Notes: generated by a model from the letters alone, not told the origin. Shown: positions 25,078-34,994, numbered from the stretch's first letter. The stretch is 51,839 nucleotides of DNA from [Flexibacter] sp. ATCC 35208 (GCF_001975825.1 NZ_MTKN01000057.1:1-51839); one strand, 5' to 3'. A program made the numbers and translations.

Positions 25078-27498
25078 TTGAAATATTTTTTACTCCTATT
25101 ATTGCTACCTATAATATCCACCGCCCAGACAAATGAGGATTATATCCGGCTGGTGAAAAAGGTGGATACGCCACGTACTTATTTTTCATTGCCCAACAGC
25201 AGTGCCAACAGAGATCAGATGCAGGTGCAGGGAGATCTTTCGTACCCTGCATCCACGCGCAGGATTACAGTAGGCAGGAATCAGATATTTGTGATCAGCA
25301 GGGCCAGAAGCCTCACCTTTTCAGGCAATTTTACAACCAGTGCAGCGCTGAGCTGGGCCAACCGTCTTCCCGCCCTGCAACAACAATATGCACAAGGCCT
25401 CAATAATCAATATATAGGTCCGGAAACGGGTACCCTGTTCAGTTACGGACCCGCTATCTCTACGCTTGAATATGATGGCAGTCATTACGCCTGGGACAAT
25501 AACGGACAACTGGTGATGAAAGGCAGCGGCAACGGAAAGGCAGCTAATGTATATAATAATAGTATCCTGAGAACAGGCATGGCCGTTACAAACGACATAT
25601 CTGTCAAAGTAAGCTATTTCGCGTTAAGGGGCCAACCATGGGACCTATACTTAAAAGCCGGCCAGGAAAATGATAAAAGTATTATCAGTCAAAATGATAA
25701 CCTGCACCAACATGGAGGACTGGCACTCAGCCATGAGATGAATAATAATAAACTCACCCTCAAATATGATTATGGGGTAGATCGGTTTGACTATGCTAAC
25801 AGGAACAGATTGCTGAACAGGGTGTATCAATATTCACTATTGACACCAGTGAGTTTTCAGAATGAACAAGGCACCATGATCGGCAATACGCAGCGTAGCT
25901 ATAGCAACGGTGCAGATAATCCACTGTTTTTACTACAGGATCATGATAATGATTATGCCAGACGATTCCACAATGCCAGTTTTAAACTGGAAAATAACAC
26001 GGGACGGATTTCATACAGCCTGGCACCATCTATTCAGGCCAATCGTACTAACAATACAGAAGCTTATGCACCGGGTACTACCGGGTTTACAAATGGCAAT
26101 ATTACCCGCAGACAACAAAATGACCTGACTTTTCAGACAAGGGGCAATGTAAGATTTGAATTGCCAACAATACTGAATAAGCAGACATATTCCTGGATTA
26201 ACCTAAGCTATGATTATGTAAATGTGCACACAGATATCAGGTACCTGGGATTATTGCCGGAATATAAATATAAGCGTATCACACATGAACCTATTCTGAG
26301 TTATAGTACGGGTCTACGCACCTATTCTGGTTGGGAGTTCAACATGGACCTGGGCAATAAAGTATACATCTCCAATACTGCGGACAAACAAAGTTATTGG
26401 CTGCCCCTTGCTGCTCTCAGCGCAAAGAAATCAATGAAGATCGGAAGCAAATGGTCCTCAGCAAAATTAACATCAAAGCTTCATCATTTCAACAGCGAGT
26501 TGCCCATCAATCAGTCAGTAGCGGCTATTAACCTGTTCAATTATTCCACCACGACAGCAACAGGTTTTTTGCCCATCATGGAAGCGAGCCGCTTTACTGG
26601 TTTACGACCTGTTTATCACCGGGAATGGTCCAATGACCTGGAAGTTAATTATGGCACCTTCAACCTGAATGCATCCTATTATATACGTGCTACCCGTCAT
26701 GATGTATTGCCCGTGATCAGTAACAATACGATCCTGCTCCAAAATGTAGCGGATCACGTTACCAAAGGATTGGAAATACAACTCGCACATGGCAACAGGT
26801 TCCGGATTGGTGGTAAGACGATCAATTACCGGAATTCACTTTCGCTCAGCACCTATAAAAACCGTATTCAATCAGTGACCGATGGGTACAACTATACGCC
26901 TACTGCGGGTTTCAGTGATGTATATACAGCTATTGTGGCAGGTGCCCCTTCCAATGTGATCGTGGGTAGCGCTTACCTGCGCGATGCCAATCACCAGATT
27001 GTGACGGGCACAGATGGCAATCCTGTCGTAGATCCTCAACTCAGGGTATTGGGCAATCCAAACCCTGAATTCATGTTGGGCATGAGCAATTACCTCTCTT
27101 ATAAATCGCTCTCGCTCAACCTAAGCTGGATGTGGGAAAAAGGAGGAGAAAAGTGGAATGGTACAGCTGCCATGCTCGATTATTACGGACGCTCTGCCAG
27201 CTCTGCCGCACAACGGAAATCAGAAACTACGCCACAAACACCTGTAGCGGAGAACTATATAGCACGTGCAGATTTTATCCGCATCAATAATATCTCCGTT
27301 TCGCTGGACCACAGTTTCAGAGGGTATGTGAACAAACTGAAGGTAACGGCATTTGTGCGTAACCTGCTGATCTGGACTCCCTACAAAGGCGTTGACCCCG
27401 ATCAGTCATTGCTCGAACCAGGCAACACCACCGGCCTTGATTTTTTTAACCTGCCAGCGACTACCAACGCAGGTATTGAAGCATCCATTTCATTCTGA
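25078..27498 (+). CDS. Plug-less TonB-receptor (SusC-type) barrel
   Basis: About 806 residues from a TTG at 25078, which gives a clean signal peptide (MKYFLLLLLLPIISTAQ when read as Met). The ATG at 25033 would add 15 residues in front. The mature protein goes almost directly into SusC-type barrel sequence (RSLTFSGNFTTSAALSW, then LPALQQQYAQG), and its C-terminal part (GVDPDQS..., final strand NAGIEASISF) is typical of SusC barrels. The about 130-residue plug, the preceding TonB-box-like VVVTALG and the regulatory domain are all missing. The next gene, 4 bases downstream, contains exactly such a plug. The pair probably forms one split receptor. Alternatively it is an open or decayed barrel. 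Confidence 0.8.
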   Translation: MKYFLLLLLLPIISTAQTNEDYIRLVKKVDTPRTYFSLPNSSANRDQMQVQGDLSYPASTRRITVGRNQIFVISRARSLTFSGNFTTSAALSWANRLPALQQQYAQGLNNQYIGPETGTLFSYGPAISTLEYDGSHYAWDNNGQLVMKGSGNGKAANVYNNSILRTGMAVTNDISVKVSYFALRGQPWDLYLKAGQENDKSIISQNDNLHQHGGLALSHEMNNNKLTLKYDYGVDRFDYANRNRLLNRVYQYSLLTPVSFQNEQGTMIGNTQRSYSNGADNPLFLLQDHDNDYARRFHNASFKLENNTGRISYSLAPSIQANRTNNTEAYAPGTTGFTNGNITRRQQNDLTFQTRGNVRFELPTILNKQTYSWINLSYDYVNVHTDIRYLGLLPEYKYKRITHEPILSYSTGLRTYSGWEFNMDLGNKVYISNTADKQSYWLPLAALSAKKSMKIGSKWSSAKLTSKLHHFNSELPINQSVAAINLFNYSTTTATGFLPIMEASRFTGLRPVYHREWSNDLEVNYGTFNLNASYYIRATRHDVLPVISNNTILLQNVADHVTKGLEIQLAHGNRFRIGGKTINYRNSLSLSTYKNRIQSVTDGYNYTPTAGFSDVYTAIVAGAPSNVIVGSAYLRDANHQIVTGTDGNPVVDPQLRVLGNPNPEFMLGMSNYLSYKSLSLNLSWMWEKGGEKWNGTAAMLDYYGRSASSAAQRKSETTPQTPVAENYIARADFIRINNISVSLDHSFRGYVNKLKVTAFVRNLLIWTPYKGVDPDQSLLEPGNTTGLDFFNLPATTNAGIEASISF

Positions 27499-27502
27499 TA
27501 CC

Positions 27503-30500
27503 ATGAAGAAAATAATAAGCTCCATTATATTTTGCCTGCTCCACCTGTCTGTACAGGCACAGGTACAGGATTATGCAACTACCAAAGAAAAAGTGTACCT
27601 GCAAACGAACCATGTGTACTTTGTACCCGGTGAAACACTCTTCTATAAAGCCTATGTAGTAGATGCGCAAAAAAACACACCGACACTGACCAGTACTATT
27701 CTCAATGTAGATATCATTAGTCCTGCAGGCAGTGTACTGGCCCAACTGAAACACCCTATTACTATTGGTTATTGTGAAGGAGGGTATAAATTTACTGAAG
27801 ATCTGCCCGGAGGTATCTATAAGATAAAGGCATATACCACCTGGATGCAGAATGAAAAAGACAGTACCTGGTTTACGAAATCTGTTACCCTGCAAAAGGT
27901 GATCGCCCCAAGGTTACTGCTAAAACTGGATTTCCCCGAAAAAGGCTATGGGCCGGGCGATACCATCCGGGCAAAGTTCTCCGTACGCACGCCAGACAAT
28001 CAACCTTTACGAAACTATACCGGCCAGTTCACCATCAATATTGAAGATAAGCAGTACAAAGCGGATAATTTCAAAACAGATACCGCCGGCAAGGCGACCA
28101 TCAGGGCTGTACTGCCTGCATCACTCAGCACGAATGATGGATTGCTCAATGTAACGATCACCAACAGTGGCTTTACTGAATCTATTTCAAGGAGTATCCC
28201 AATTGTGCTGAATAACATTGACCTTCAGTTCATGCCGGAGGGAGGCACTTTTGTGGCGGGCCTGCCTACGATATTAGCATTCAAAGCGATTAACGAATAT
28301 GGCAAACCTGTAGACGTACACGGTACGATCTGTGATGACAAAGGCCAGCAGGTGACTACATTTGCCAGTTATCACGGAGGTATGGGCAGTATCCCTTTTA
28401 CACCTGCTGCGGGCAGAAAATATTACGCACTCGTATCTGGTAAAAAATATCCATTACCGTTGTCCACCCCGAATGGCATCGTACTCAACATGTTGCATAA
28501 GAATGGACAACTGTATGCCAAAATAAGTACGACTGCTGCCGAAGACATCACACTCACGGCCACTGTGCGGGAACATGTTTATTATACCACCAATGCCACC
28601 TTACACAGCGGAGCACAATTAATTAAAATCGATACGGCAGATTTCCCGACTGGTATTGCCAGCTTCACCCTGCGTGACAGCCGTCGGCTCAAAGTAGCAG
28701 AGAGAGTGATATTTCTGAATAAATACAATGTGCTGCATGTAAACATCACGACAGACAAAAGCAGTTACCAGCCAAGGGAAAAAGTAAAAATGACCCTTAC
28801 CACTACGAATGCCGAAGGACTGGCTATACCAGCTAATCTATCGCTGACTGTCATTGACGACAAGCTTTGGACCATGGCTGATGACAAGCAGGATCATATT
28901 CTCTCCTGGTTGCTTATGAGCAGTGAGCTACGTGGTAAGGTAGAAGAACCCCAGTTCTATTTCAAACAGGATGAACCCAAAGCTGACAGTGCCCTTGATA
29001 TGTTGATGCTGACGCAGGGTTACCGTTACTTTGCTTTTACAGATATCGTCAACAGCGGTAACAGGCTTGCTTTCACACCTGACAAGTTAAATATCCTGAG
29101 TGGTATGGTGACAGATAGTAAAGGCATGCCTGTAAAAAGTAAACTCTATTTGTTTAATCTAAGCAGGCATACCGGTGTAGTGAGAAGGACTTCGGCCAAC
29201 GGGCAATTCTTTTTCTCTGATGTAGACGCCGGCACTGATTATTGCCTGATGGGTGAAGCAGAGAACCATAGAGATACACTCAATATCAATGTTTCTCAAA
29301 ATGGTATTGGTTTTAATAAACAGGAAGCGGGCATGTTAAAGCCGCTGAAAACAGGATTGAAAGAAAGTATTGCAGCATATCCTTCATTGGTCATCAACGA
29401 CCTGAAATGGGCAGATGACAGCAAAGCCCTGAATGAGGTGGTGGTAACAGCATTAGGTATCAGTAAGGAAAAGAGGACATTAGGCTACTCCGTCAGCATT
29501 ATAAATGCGGAAGCACTCATGACTCCCGGTTCAATAGCATCTGCATTGAATGGGAAAGCGGCAGGTATAAATATTCAGTCAGCCACCGGCAATCCCGGAA
29601 ACGGAACCAGCGTCCAGATACGTGGCATCAATTCTTTAAACCCGAATGGTATTCCCTTGTACATCGTGGATGGTGTACCAACCGAGCTGACAAATATCAA
29701 CCAGTTCAATCCAAATGATATAGAATCGCTCACTGTATTGAAAGATGCCTCCGCCACAGCTATATATGGTTCAAGGGGCGCAAATGGCGTGATATTGATC
29801 ACGACCAAAGATAAAAGGTATGCAGACAGGATTCGTATATCACTGGGAAAATCGAATAACTACTCCGTTAAAAAAATTAAAACTCCGCGTCTCAATGAGA
29901 TCTTTACACAGGTACCTGTTTTCTATGCACCTAAATACCTCACACCGGAAACGAATGAAAGAAACGATTTCAGGGAAACGATCTACTGGAATCCTACCAT
30001 ACAAACAGACAGAAATGGTAAAGCCTCTGTTGAGTTTTATAATTCAGATGCCAGCACCACCTTTAGAGCTATTACGGAGGGCATTGGCTACAATGGCGCT
30101 ATTGGCAGGGCAGAACAAACCTATGCCGTACACGATGCAGTGAGTGTGGATGCAAAAATTCCTCCTTACATCAATGCAGGTGACAATGTGAAGATCCCCA
30201 TCGTGTTAAAAAACTATAGCTTCAATGACATCGTGGCGCGTGTACGTATCCAATTGCCTAGTGAGGTAGATGGAGATACTACGCTGAAAGAAGTACCTGT
30301 GACAAAAAATGGAGATGCCCGGTTGTATATCGAAGTAAAACCTAAACATGCCATGTCTGGCAACATCCGTATCAATGTGGATAGCCAGGCGATCTTCCTG
30401 CCATTTACGGTCGAAGAAAAAGCATTCCCAATGCATGTGGTCTTCTCCGGAAATCAGTCAAAGGATACGTCCTTCACTTTTTCTGGTGTGGGAGGATTTT

Positions 30501-31954
30501 TCAACCCGGAAATGTCACTTGAACTACATACCGTAGGTGCACAACTCATGGATGGTATAAAGAGTATGCTGCGTGAGCCATATGGTTGTTTTGAACAAAC
30601 ATCCAGCAGCACCTATCCGAATATTCTCATTTTGCAGTTACTGAAAAATGCCGCCAAACGGGATTATGAACTGGAAAAGACAGCAAGGGCACTACTGGAA
30701 AAAGGATACGATCGACTGATCAGTTTCGAGACAAATGAGAACGGATTTGAATGGTTTGGACATGCGCCTGCACATGTGGCACTCACTGCCTATGGATTAA
30801 TGGAATTCACCGCCATGAAAGAGTTTATACCTGTAGACAAGGCGATGCTGAACAGAACAGAAAAGTTCCTGTTGGACCACCGTGATGGCAAGGGAGCATT
30901 CAAACCCTCTCCGGGAGGCTATGATCAATTCCGTGCCGTACCACCTGATGTTGCCAATGCCTATATCGTGTATGCACTGTCACAAACAGATGCAGGTAAG
31001 CAGATTCCATTAGAATATACAACAACCCTGAAAGCCGCGCAGGCAAGCAACGATGGCTATCAGTTAGCCATCATGGCACTGGCGGCAGCCAACCTGCATA
31101 AAACAGATGATTTTAATGACCTGATGCAGCGATTGGATAAATTGTTCAAAGACGGCCAGGTAACCGCCCGCACAACTGTTGTCGGTTCTCAGGGCATATC
31201 CCTATATGTTGAAACAATGTCCCTGTACGCTATGGCATTGATGCGCGAGCCTGCACCCCGTAAGGCGCGGATTGCGCAACTGATTTCCACCATTCTTACC
31301 AAAAAGAGTTATTATGGATTTGGCTCTACACAAGGTACTATTATGGCATTGACAGCAATGGTGGCTTACAGTAATATGGAAAAATCAGGTGGGGATGAGA
31401 AGGGCACATTTACCCTGAATGGACATGCTGTTACACCAGCTGCAAGCGTATCTACCAACTACCTGAGTAATAAGAATAACTTTTCTGTGAAATACCCCGG
31501 TCCGGAAGGAATACCTTACACTTTCCGCTGTGATTATTTTACCAACACGCCTCCTACCAGTGACAAGGCGGTATTGAAATTCCAAACCATGCTCAGTTCA
31601 CATACCGGGAAGGTAGGTGAAACCGTGCGCATGCATATCAATGTGACCAATACCAGTCGTGAGGCACAAGGGATGGCTGTGGTAAAAATCGGTATTCCCG
31701 GAGGATTATCCTTACAACCATGGCAGTTGAAAGAATTGATGGACAAAGAGCAGGTGGCCTATTATGAAATATTTGACAACTACCTGGTATTCTATTGGAG
31801 AGGTATGGAAGCAAAAGAAATGAAGAAAGTAGCGCTGGATCTGAAAGTAGAGGTGCCGGGAAGTTATCAGGGTAAGGCAGGTGCGGGTTACCTGTATTAT
31901 CAACCGGAAGATAAGTATTGGCAGCCGGGAGAAACAGTAGAAATTATTCCTTAA
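27503..31954 (+). CDS. Alpha-2-macroglobulin with embedded TonB plug domain
   Basis: 1483 residues. The start at 27503 is chosen because it begins a signal peptide (MKKIISSIIFCLLHLSVQAQ) 4 bases after the barrel stop. Domains in order: MG2-type macroglobulin domains (from about residue 28, EKVYLQTNHVYFVPGETLFY), a carboxypeptidase-like regulatory segment (about 531-600, ILSGMVTDSKGMPVKSK), a SusC-type plug (643-769: LNEVVVTALGISKEKRTLGY, IRGINSLN, LYIVDGVP, RGANGVILITTK), the alpha-2-macroglobulin core (from about 785), thioester motif YGCFEQ with C1029, E1031 and Q1032, an alpha-helical thioester domain (to about 1320) and a C-terminal receptor-type domain. The family traps proteases through the thioester. 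The plug suggests docking in the neighbouring barrel. Confidence 0.88.
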   Translation: MKKIISSIIFCLLHLSVQAQVQDYATTKEKVYLQTNHVYFVPGETLFYKAYVVDAQKNTPTLTSTILNVDIISPAGSVLAQLKHPITIGYCEGGYKFTEDLPGGIYKIKAYTTWMQNEKDSTWFTKSVTLQKVIAPRLLLKLDFPEKGYGPGDTIRAKFSVRTPDNQPLRNYTGQFTINIEDKQYKADNFKTDTAGKATIRAVLPASLSTNDGLLNVTITNSGFTESISRSIPIVLNNIDLQFMPEGGTFVAGLPTILAFKAINEYGKPVDVHGTICDDKGQQVTTFASYHGGMGSIPFTPAAGRKYYALVSGKKYPLPLSTPNGIVLNMLHKNGQLYAKISTTAAEDITLTATVREHVYYTTNATLHSGAQLIKIDTADFPTGIASFTLRDSRRLKVAERVIFLNKYNVLHVNITTDKSSYQPREKVKMTLTTTNAEGLAIPANLSLTVIDDKLWTMADDKQDHILSWLLMSSELRGKVEEPQFYFKQDEPKADSALDMLMLTQGYRYFAFTDIVNSGNRLAFTPDKLNILSGMVTDSKGMPVKSKLYLFNLSRHTGVVRRTSANGQFFFSDVDAGTDYCLMGEAENHRDTLNINVSQNGIGFNKQEAGMLKPLKTGLKESIAAYPSLVINDLKWADDSKALNEVVVTALGISKEKRTLGYSVSIINAEALMTPGSIASALNGKAAGINIQSATGNPGNGTSVQIRGINSLNPNGIPLYIVDGVPTELTNINQFNPNDIESLTVLKDASATAIYGSRGANGVILITTKDKRYADRIRISLGKSNNYSVKKIKTPRLNEIFTQVPVFYAPKYLTPETNERNDFRETIYWNPTIQTDRNGKASVEFYNSDASTTFRAITEGIGYNGAIGRAEQTYAVHDAVSVDAKIPPYINAGDNVKIPIVLKNYSFNDIVARVRIQLPSEVDGDTTLKEVPVTKNGDARLYIEVKPKHAMSGNIRINVDSQAIFLPFTVEEKAFPMHVVFSGNQSKDTSFTFSGVGGFFNPEMSLELHTVGAQLMDGIKSMLREPYGCFEQTSSSTYPNILILQLLKNAAKRDYELEKTARALLEKGYDRLISFETNENGFEWFGHAPAHVALTAYGLMEFTAMKEFIPVDKAMLNRTEKFLLDHRDGKGAFKPSPGGYDQFRAVPPDVANAYIVYALSQTDAGKQIPLEYTTTLKAAQASNDGYQLAIMALAAANLHKTDDFNDLMQRLDKLFKDGQVTARTTVVGSQGISLYVETMSLYAMALMREPAPRKARIAQLISTILTKKSYYGFGSTQGTIMALTAMVAYSNMEKSGGDEKGTFTLNGHAVTPAASVSTNYLSNKNNFSVKYPGPEGIPYTFRCDYFTNTPPTSDKAVLKFQTMLSSHTGKVGETVRMHINVTNTSREAQGMAVVKIGIPGGLSLQPWQLKELMDKEQVAYYEIFDNYLVFYWRGMEAKEMKKVALDLKVEVPGSYQGKAGAGYLYYQPEDKYWQPGETVEIIP

Positions 31955-31967
31955 AAGAGGGGGGTAT

Positions 31968-32009
31968 AGCCCGGTCATGGTTGGAAGAAAATCCAACCAT
32001 GACCGGGCT
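31968..32009 (+). terminator. Very strong intrinsic terminator
   Basis: An 18-bp perfect stem (31968-31985 with 31992-32009, starting AGCCCGGTCATGG) has a 6-nt loop and is followed by T7. It ends the barrel/alpha-2-macroglobulin operon and shows that a threonine synthase start at 31977, inside the hairpin, is wrong. Confidence 0.95.
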
Positions 32010-32108
32010 TTTTTTGTGTTAACAGCAATCAATTTGCAGCCTTTCAGCATAACTTTAGTCAGAAGATACACCATTGTTACTTTGTTACCCATACCCCAAG
32101 TTAAGTCT

Positions 32109-33269
32109 ATGCATATAACCCAACACAGCACCTCGCTCGCTACGGCACTACAGTGCCCCAATTGTGGGCGGTTATACAACATCGGCGATGTACAATCTTA
32201 CGCTACCTGCTGTAATCAGCCGCTTTTTACCCGTTACCGGCTGGACCAGCCTTTGCACCAGGTTGTTGACATCAATTGCCACACCATCTGGCGATACAAC
32301 CGTTTACTCCCCGTTTTTGAGGAACAAAATATAGTTAGTCTTGGCGAGGGTGGTACTCCCTTGTATACCCTCTCTGCCCTCAGCCATCAGCATGAGGTGA
32401 ACATCCAGCTCAAGGATGAAAGCGTGAACCCAACCGGCTCCTTCAAAGCCAGGGGTATCAGCGTGGCCATATCCAAGGCCAAAGAGCTGGGTATCAAACA
32501 TTGTATTATTCCCACAGCTGGCAATGCCGGTGGAGCGCTGAGCGCTTATTGTGCCAAAGCTGGCATGAAAGCGACGGTGGTCATGCCCCGCCATACGCCG
32601 CTCACCCTGCAGACAGAATGCCGCATGTATGGCGCAGAGCTCATTCTTGTGGATGGGCTGATCAGTGATTGCGGGCGGCGCGCCCAGCAACTGGTGGCAC
32701 AAACCGGTGGTTTTGATATGTCGACGCTGAAGGAGCCTTACCGGCTGGAAGGCAAGAAAACCATGGGATACGAGATTGCCGAACAGTTGCACTGGCTACT
32801 GCCTGATGTCATCATCTATCCTACTGGTGGCGGCACCGGATTGATTGGCATGTGGAAAGCATTTACCGAAATGAAACAACTGGGCTGGCTAACGGGCAAA
32901 CTCCCCCGGATGGTGGTGGTACAATCTGCGAATTGTGACCCGGTGGTACAACTGTTCCGGCAGGGCGCTATCCCTACCGATTTCAGTGCTACCCCTTCCA
33001 TTGCCTACGGGCTGGCAGTGCCTACGCCATTTGCCAAAGACCTGATGATGGATGTATTGCAACAGAGCAATGGCACAGCACTCACCGTGACAGAGACCGA
33101 AATCACCATCGGGATGCGCAATATTGCGTCAACAGAAGGGTTGTTATTATCGCCGGAGGGCAGTGCGACCTATATGGCCATGCAACACCTGATCGCAGAT
33201 GGCTGGATACAGGAAGGAGAAAATGTGTTGTTGTTTAATACCGGGTCCTGGTATAAGTACAGATCATAG
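32109..33269 (+). CDS. thrC: Threonine synthase
   Basis: 386 residues from the ATG at 32109. An N-terminal cysteine cluster (CPNCG, later CC) looks like a zinc-ribbon remnant, as in the plant/archaeal-type threonine synthases. The PLP-binding lysine lies in ESVNPTGSFKARG, and the phosphate cup is PTGGGTGLIGMWKAF. The enzyme converts O-phosphohomoserine to threonine and phosphate. The gene is not with thrA/thrB here. Its 3' end overlaps that of the convergent thioredoxin-like gene by 6 bases. Related PLP enzymes (threonine deaminase, cysteate synthase) are possible but fit less well. Confidence 0.82.
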   Translation: MHITQHSTSLATALQCPNCGRLYNIGDVQSYATCCNQPLFTRYRLDQPLHQVVDINCHTIWRYNRLLPVFEEQNIVSLGEGGTPLYTLSALSHQHEVNIQLKDESVNPTGSFKARGISVAISKAKELGIKHCIIPTAGNAGGALSAYCAKAGMKATVVMPRHTPLTLQTECRMYGAELILVDGLISDCGRRAQQLVAQTGGFDMSTLKEPYRLEGKKTMGYEIAEQLHWLLPDVIIYPTGGGTGLIGMWKAFTEMKQLGWLTGKLPRMVVVQSANCDPVVQLFRQGAIPTDFSATPSIAYGLAVPTPFAKDLMMDVLQQSNGTALTVTETEITIGMRNIASTEGLLLSPEGSATYMAMQHLIADGWIQEGENVLLFNTGSWYKYRS

Positions 33270-33782
33270 TTTGCTGTCGATCAGTTTCACTAGTTTGTCG
33301 AACTCCGCTTCTTCATAGCCAAAGCTCTGGTAGATGATCTTGCCTGCAGGATCAATGACTACATTCCTGGGAATACCGTTTGGTGCGAACAGGGAGAAGA
33401 TACTTCTGTCCAGGTCGGGGAGCAGGGGGAAAGTAAATCCTTTCTTTTCCCTGAACGGGTCTAGTTTTTCCCAGCCCTCTTCCCTACCGAATACGATAAA
33501 GGCAAACTTCGGGTTGTCTTTGTGTTTTTCCCATATCTGCTTTTGTGCAAGCGGCAGTTCCTGGTTGCAGGGAGGGCACCAGGTGGCAAAGAAGTTGATC
33601 AGTACATATTTACCTTTATAATCCCTGATATTGACTTTTTTACCCTTTTCTATCTCAAAGGAAAAGGAGGGAACCTGTTGGCCGATAATGGTCCTGAAAT
33701 CACCCATTGGCGGGTCTTTTTGTTGGGCAAAGGTATGGAGGGAGCATATTCCCAATACGAAAAGGAGAAAAGCGTGCTTCAT
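33264..33782 (-). CDS. TlpA-like periplasmic thioredoxin
   Basis: 172 residues from the Met at 33782; an ATG at 33791 adds three. The signal peptide ends at HTFAQ. The thioredoxin fold has the redox motif FFATWCPPCNQE and the cis-proline region NGIPRNVVIDPAGKI. Members of this AhpC/TSA-TlpA group reduce or oxidise cysteines in the periplasm, for example in cytochrome c maturation. Two cytochrome c-like genes and cydAB lie within 6 kb, but no operon links them. It is divergent from the AraC-type gene at 33809, with only 26 bases between the starts. Confidence 0.88.
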   Translation of the reverse strand: MKHAFLLFVLGICSLHTFAQQKDPPMGDFRTIIGQQVPSFSFEIEKGKKVNIRDYKGKYVLINFFATWCPPCNQELPLAQKQIWEKHKDNPKFAFIVFGREEGWEKLDPFREKKGFTFPLLPDLDRSIFSLFAPNGIPRNVVIDPAGKIIYQSFGYEEAEFDKLVKLIDSKL

Positions 33783-33796
33783 GATAGACAAATATA

Positions 33797-33804
33797 TAAC
33801 TTTG
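33797..33804 (+). promoter_or_regulatory. TAnnTTTG element at the AraC-type gene
   Basis: TAACTTTG matches TAnnTTTG exactly and ends 4 bases before the ATG at 33809. Transcription would therefore begin at or just after that ATG, implying a leaderless message or a later start. The upstream promoter half would lie inside the divergent tlpA-like gene. Confidence 0.5.
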
Positions 33805-33808
33805 TAGC

Positions 33809-34192
33809 ATGCCTATTCCTGAAAAAATACTATCACGCAAGGATGAAATCACGGCAGTGTTTATGCAGCTGGTGGATGCACATTTGGATGACCTGCTACA
33901 GGGCCGGACAGAAGAACGGTACAAACCGAGTGACTTTGCAGCCCGTATGCATATTGCCCCGGTACACCTGACGAATACCATCAAATTAACATTGAATACA
34001 TCTCCCTGTGAGATCATGGAAGACAGGGTCATTCTTGAGGCAAAGAAAATGCTGGAAGCCACCACACTCAGCGTAGCGGATATCGGGAATACGTTTGGGT
34101 TTCCGGAGCCGACCAACTTCAACCGTTTCTTTAAAAAACTCACAGGTATAACCCCGCTGCAATATCGCAAAAGCAAAATACTGAAGTATTGA
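33809..34192 (+). CDS. Stand-alone AraC-family regulator
   Basis: 127 residues. Only the AraC DNA-binding region is present (about 20-122), with FAARMHIAPVHLTNTIKLTLN as first HTH and the signature IGNTFGFPEPTNFNRFFKKLTGITPLQYR. Short AraC proteins of this type are common in Bacteroidota, often beside an oxidoreductase they control, which fits the SDR gene 52 bases downstream. Nothing suggests a truncation; the N-terminal 20 residues form a helix. Confidence 0.85.
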   Translation: MPIPEKILSRKDEITAVFMQLVDAHLDDLLQGRTEERYKPSDFAARMHIAPVHLTNTIKLTLNTSPCEIMEDRVILEAKKMLEATTLSVADIGNTFGFPEPTNFNRFFKKLTGITPLQYRKSKILKY

Positions 34193-34217
34193 TCATTTTC
34201 GCTGGTCTGGTTGTTGA

Positions 34218-34225
34218 TACCTTTG
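34218..34225 (+). promoter_or_regulatory. TAnnTTTG promoter element for SDR gene
   Basis: TACCTTTG matches the consensus exactly and lies 19 bases before the ATG at 34245, giving a leader of about 12 nt. The gene can thus be transcribed separately from the AraC-type gene, which may be its activator. Confidence 0.5.
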
Positions 34226-34244
34226 TTTTACAAAAATCGACATC

Positions 34245-34994
34245 ATGATAGCATTTATCACCGGCGGCAGCCGTGGATTAGGGAAGGATATGGCACTGAG
34301 CCTCGCTAAAAAAGGCGTGGATATTATCCTTACATACAACAGTAATAAAACAGAAGCAGACGCTGTAGCTGCTGAGATACAAAAAATCGGACAACGTGCA
34401 GCTGTATTGCAATTGAATACAGCGATTGTTAGTTCTTTTGATCACTTCATCACTACATTTACAGCTATACTGAAAGATACCTTTCAGGCTACACAATTCA
34501 ATTACCTGATTAACAATGCGGGCATAGGTCTGCACGCCAGCTTTGCAGAAACGACGGAGGCGCAGTTTGATGAGATTATGAATATTCATCTCAAAGGGCC
34601 GTTTTTCCTCACACAGAAATTACTGCCACTGCTGGCTGATGCTGGTGTGATCATTAATGTGTCTACAGGACTGGCACGGTTTACAATTCCGGGTAGTAGT
34701 GCGTATGCGGCGATGAAGGGAGCGATAGAAGTATTGACACGTTATCAGGCGAAGGAGTTGGGTAGCAGGGGGATTCGTGTGAATACGATCGCACCGGGTG
34801 CGATACAGACGGATTTCGGTGGTGGTGCGGTGAGAGATAATGAAGCGTTGAATAAGATGGTGGCAGCTAATACGGCATTGGGCAGGGCTGGTGTAGCAGA
34901 GGATATAGGTGAAGTAGTGGCGTTTTTGTGTAGTGATCAGGCGAGATGGGTGAATGCGCAGCGCGTGGAGGCGAGTGGGGGAATGTTTTTGTAA
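34245..34994 (+). CDS. SDR-family oxidoreductase
   Basis: 249 residues, classical short-chain dehydrogenase/reductase. The cofactor motif TGGSRGLG is at about 6-13, NNAG at about 88-91, and the catalytic Ser lies in INVSTG with Tyr/Lys in SAYAAMKGA (YxxxK). Cofactor preference is probably NADP(H), from the Arg in the glycine-rich loop. The substrate is unknown. It is paired with an upstream AraC-type regulator, and a terminator follows 45 bases after the stop. Confidence 0.92.
   Translation: MIAFITGGSRGLGKDMALSLAKKGVDIILTYNSNKTEADAVAAEIQKIGQRAAVLQLNTAIVSSFDHFITTFTAILKDTFQATQFNYLINNAGIGLHASFAETTEAQFDEIMNIHLKGPFFLTQKLLPLLADAGVIINVSTGLARFTIPGSSAYAAMKGAIEVLTRYQAKELGSRGIRVNTIAPGAIQTDFGGGAVRDNEALNKMVAANTALGRAGVAEDIGEVVAFLCSDQARWVNAQRVEASGGMFL

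Noticed and set aside
31977..32108. Upstream extension of the threonine synthase
   Set aside because: The first codons lie inside the 18-bp terminator stem of the previous operon, and family sequence begins only after the ATG at 32109.
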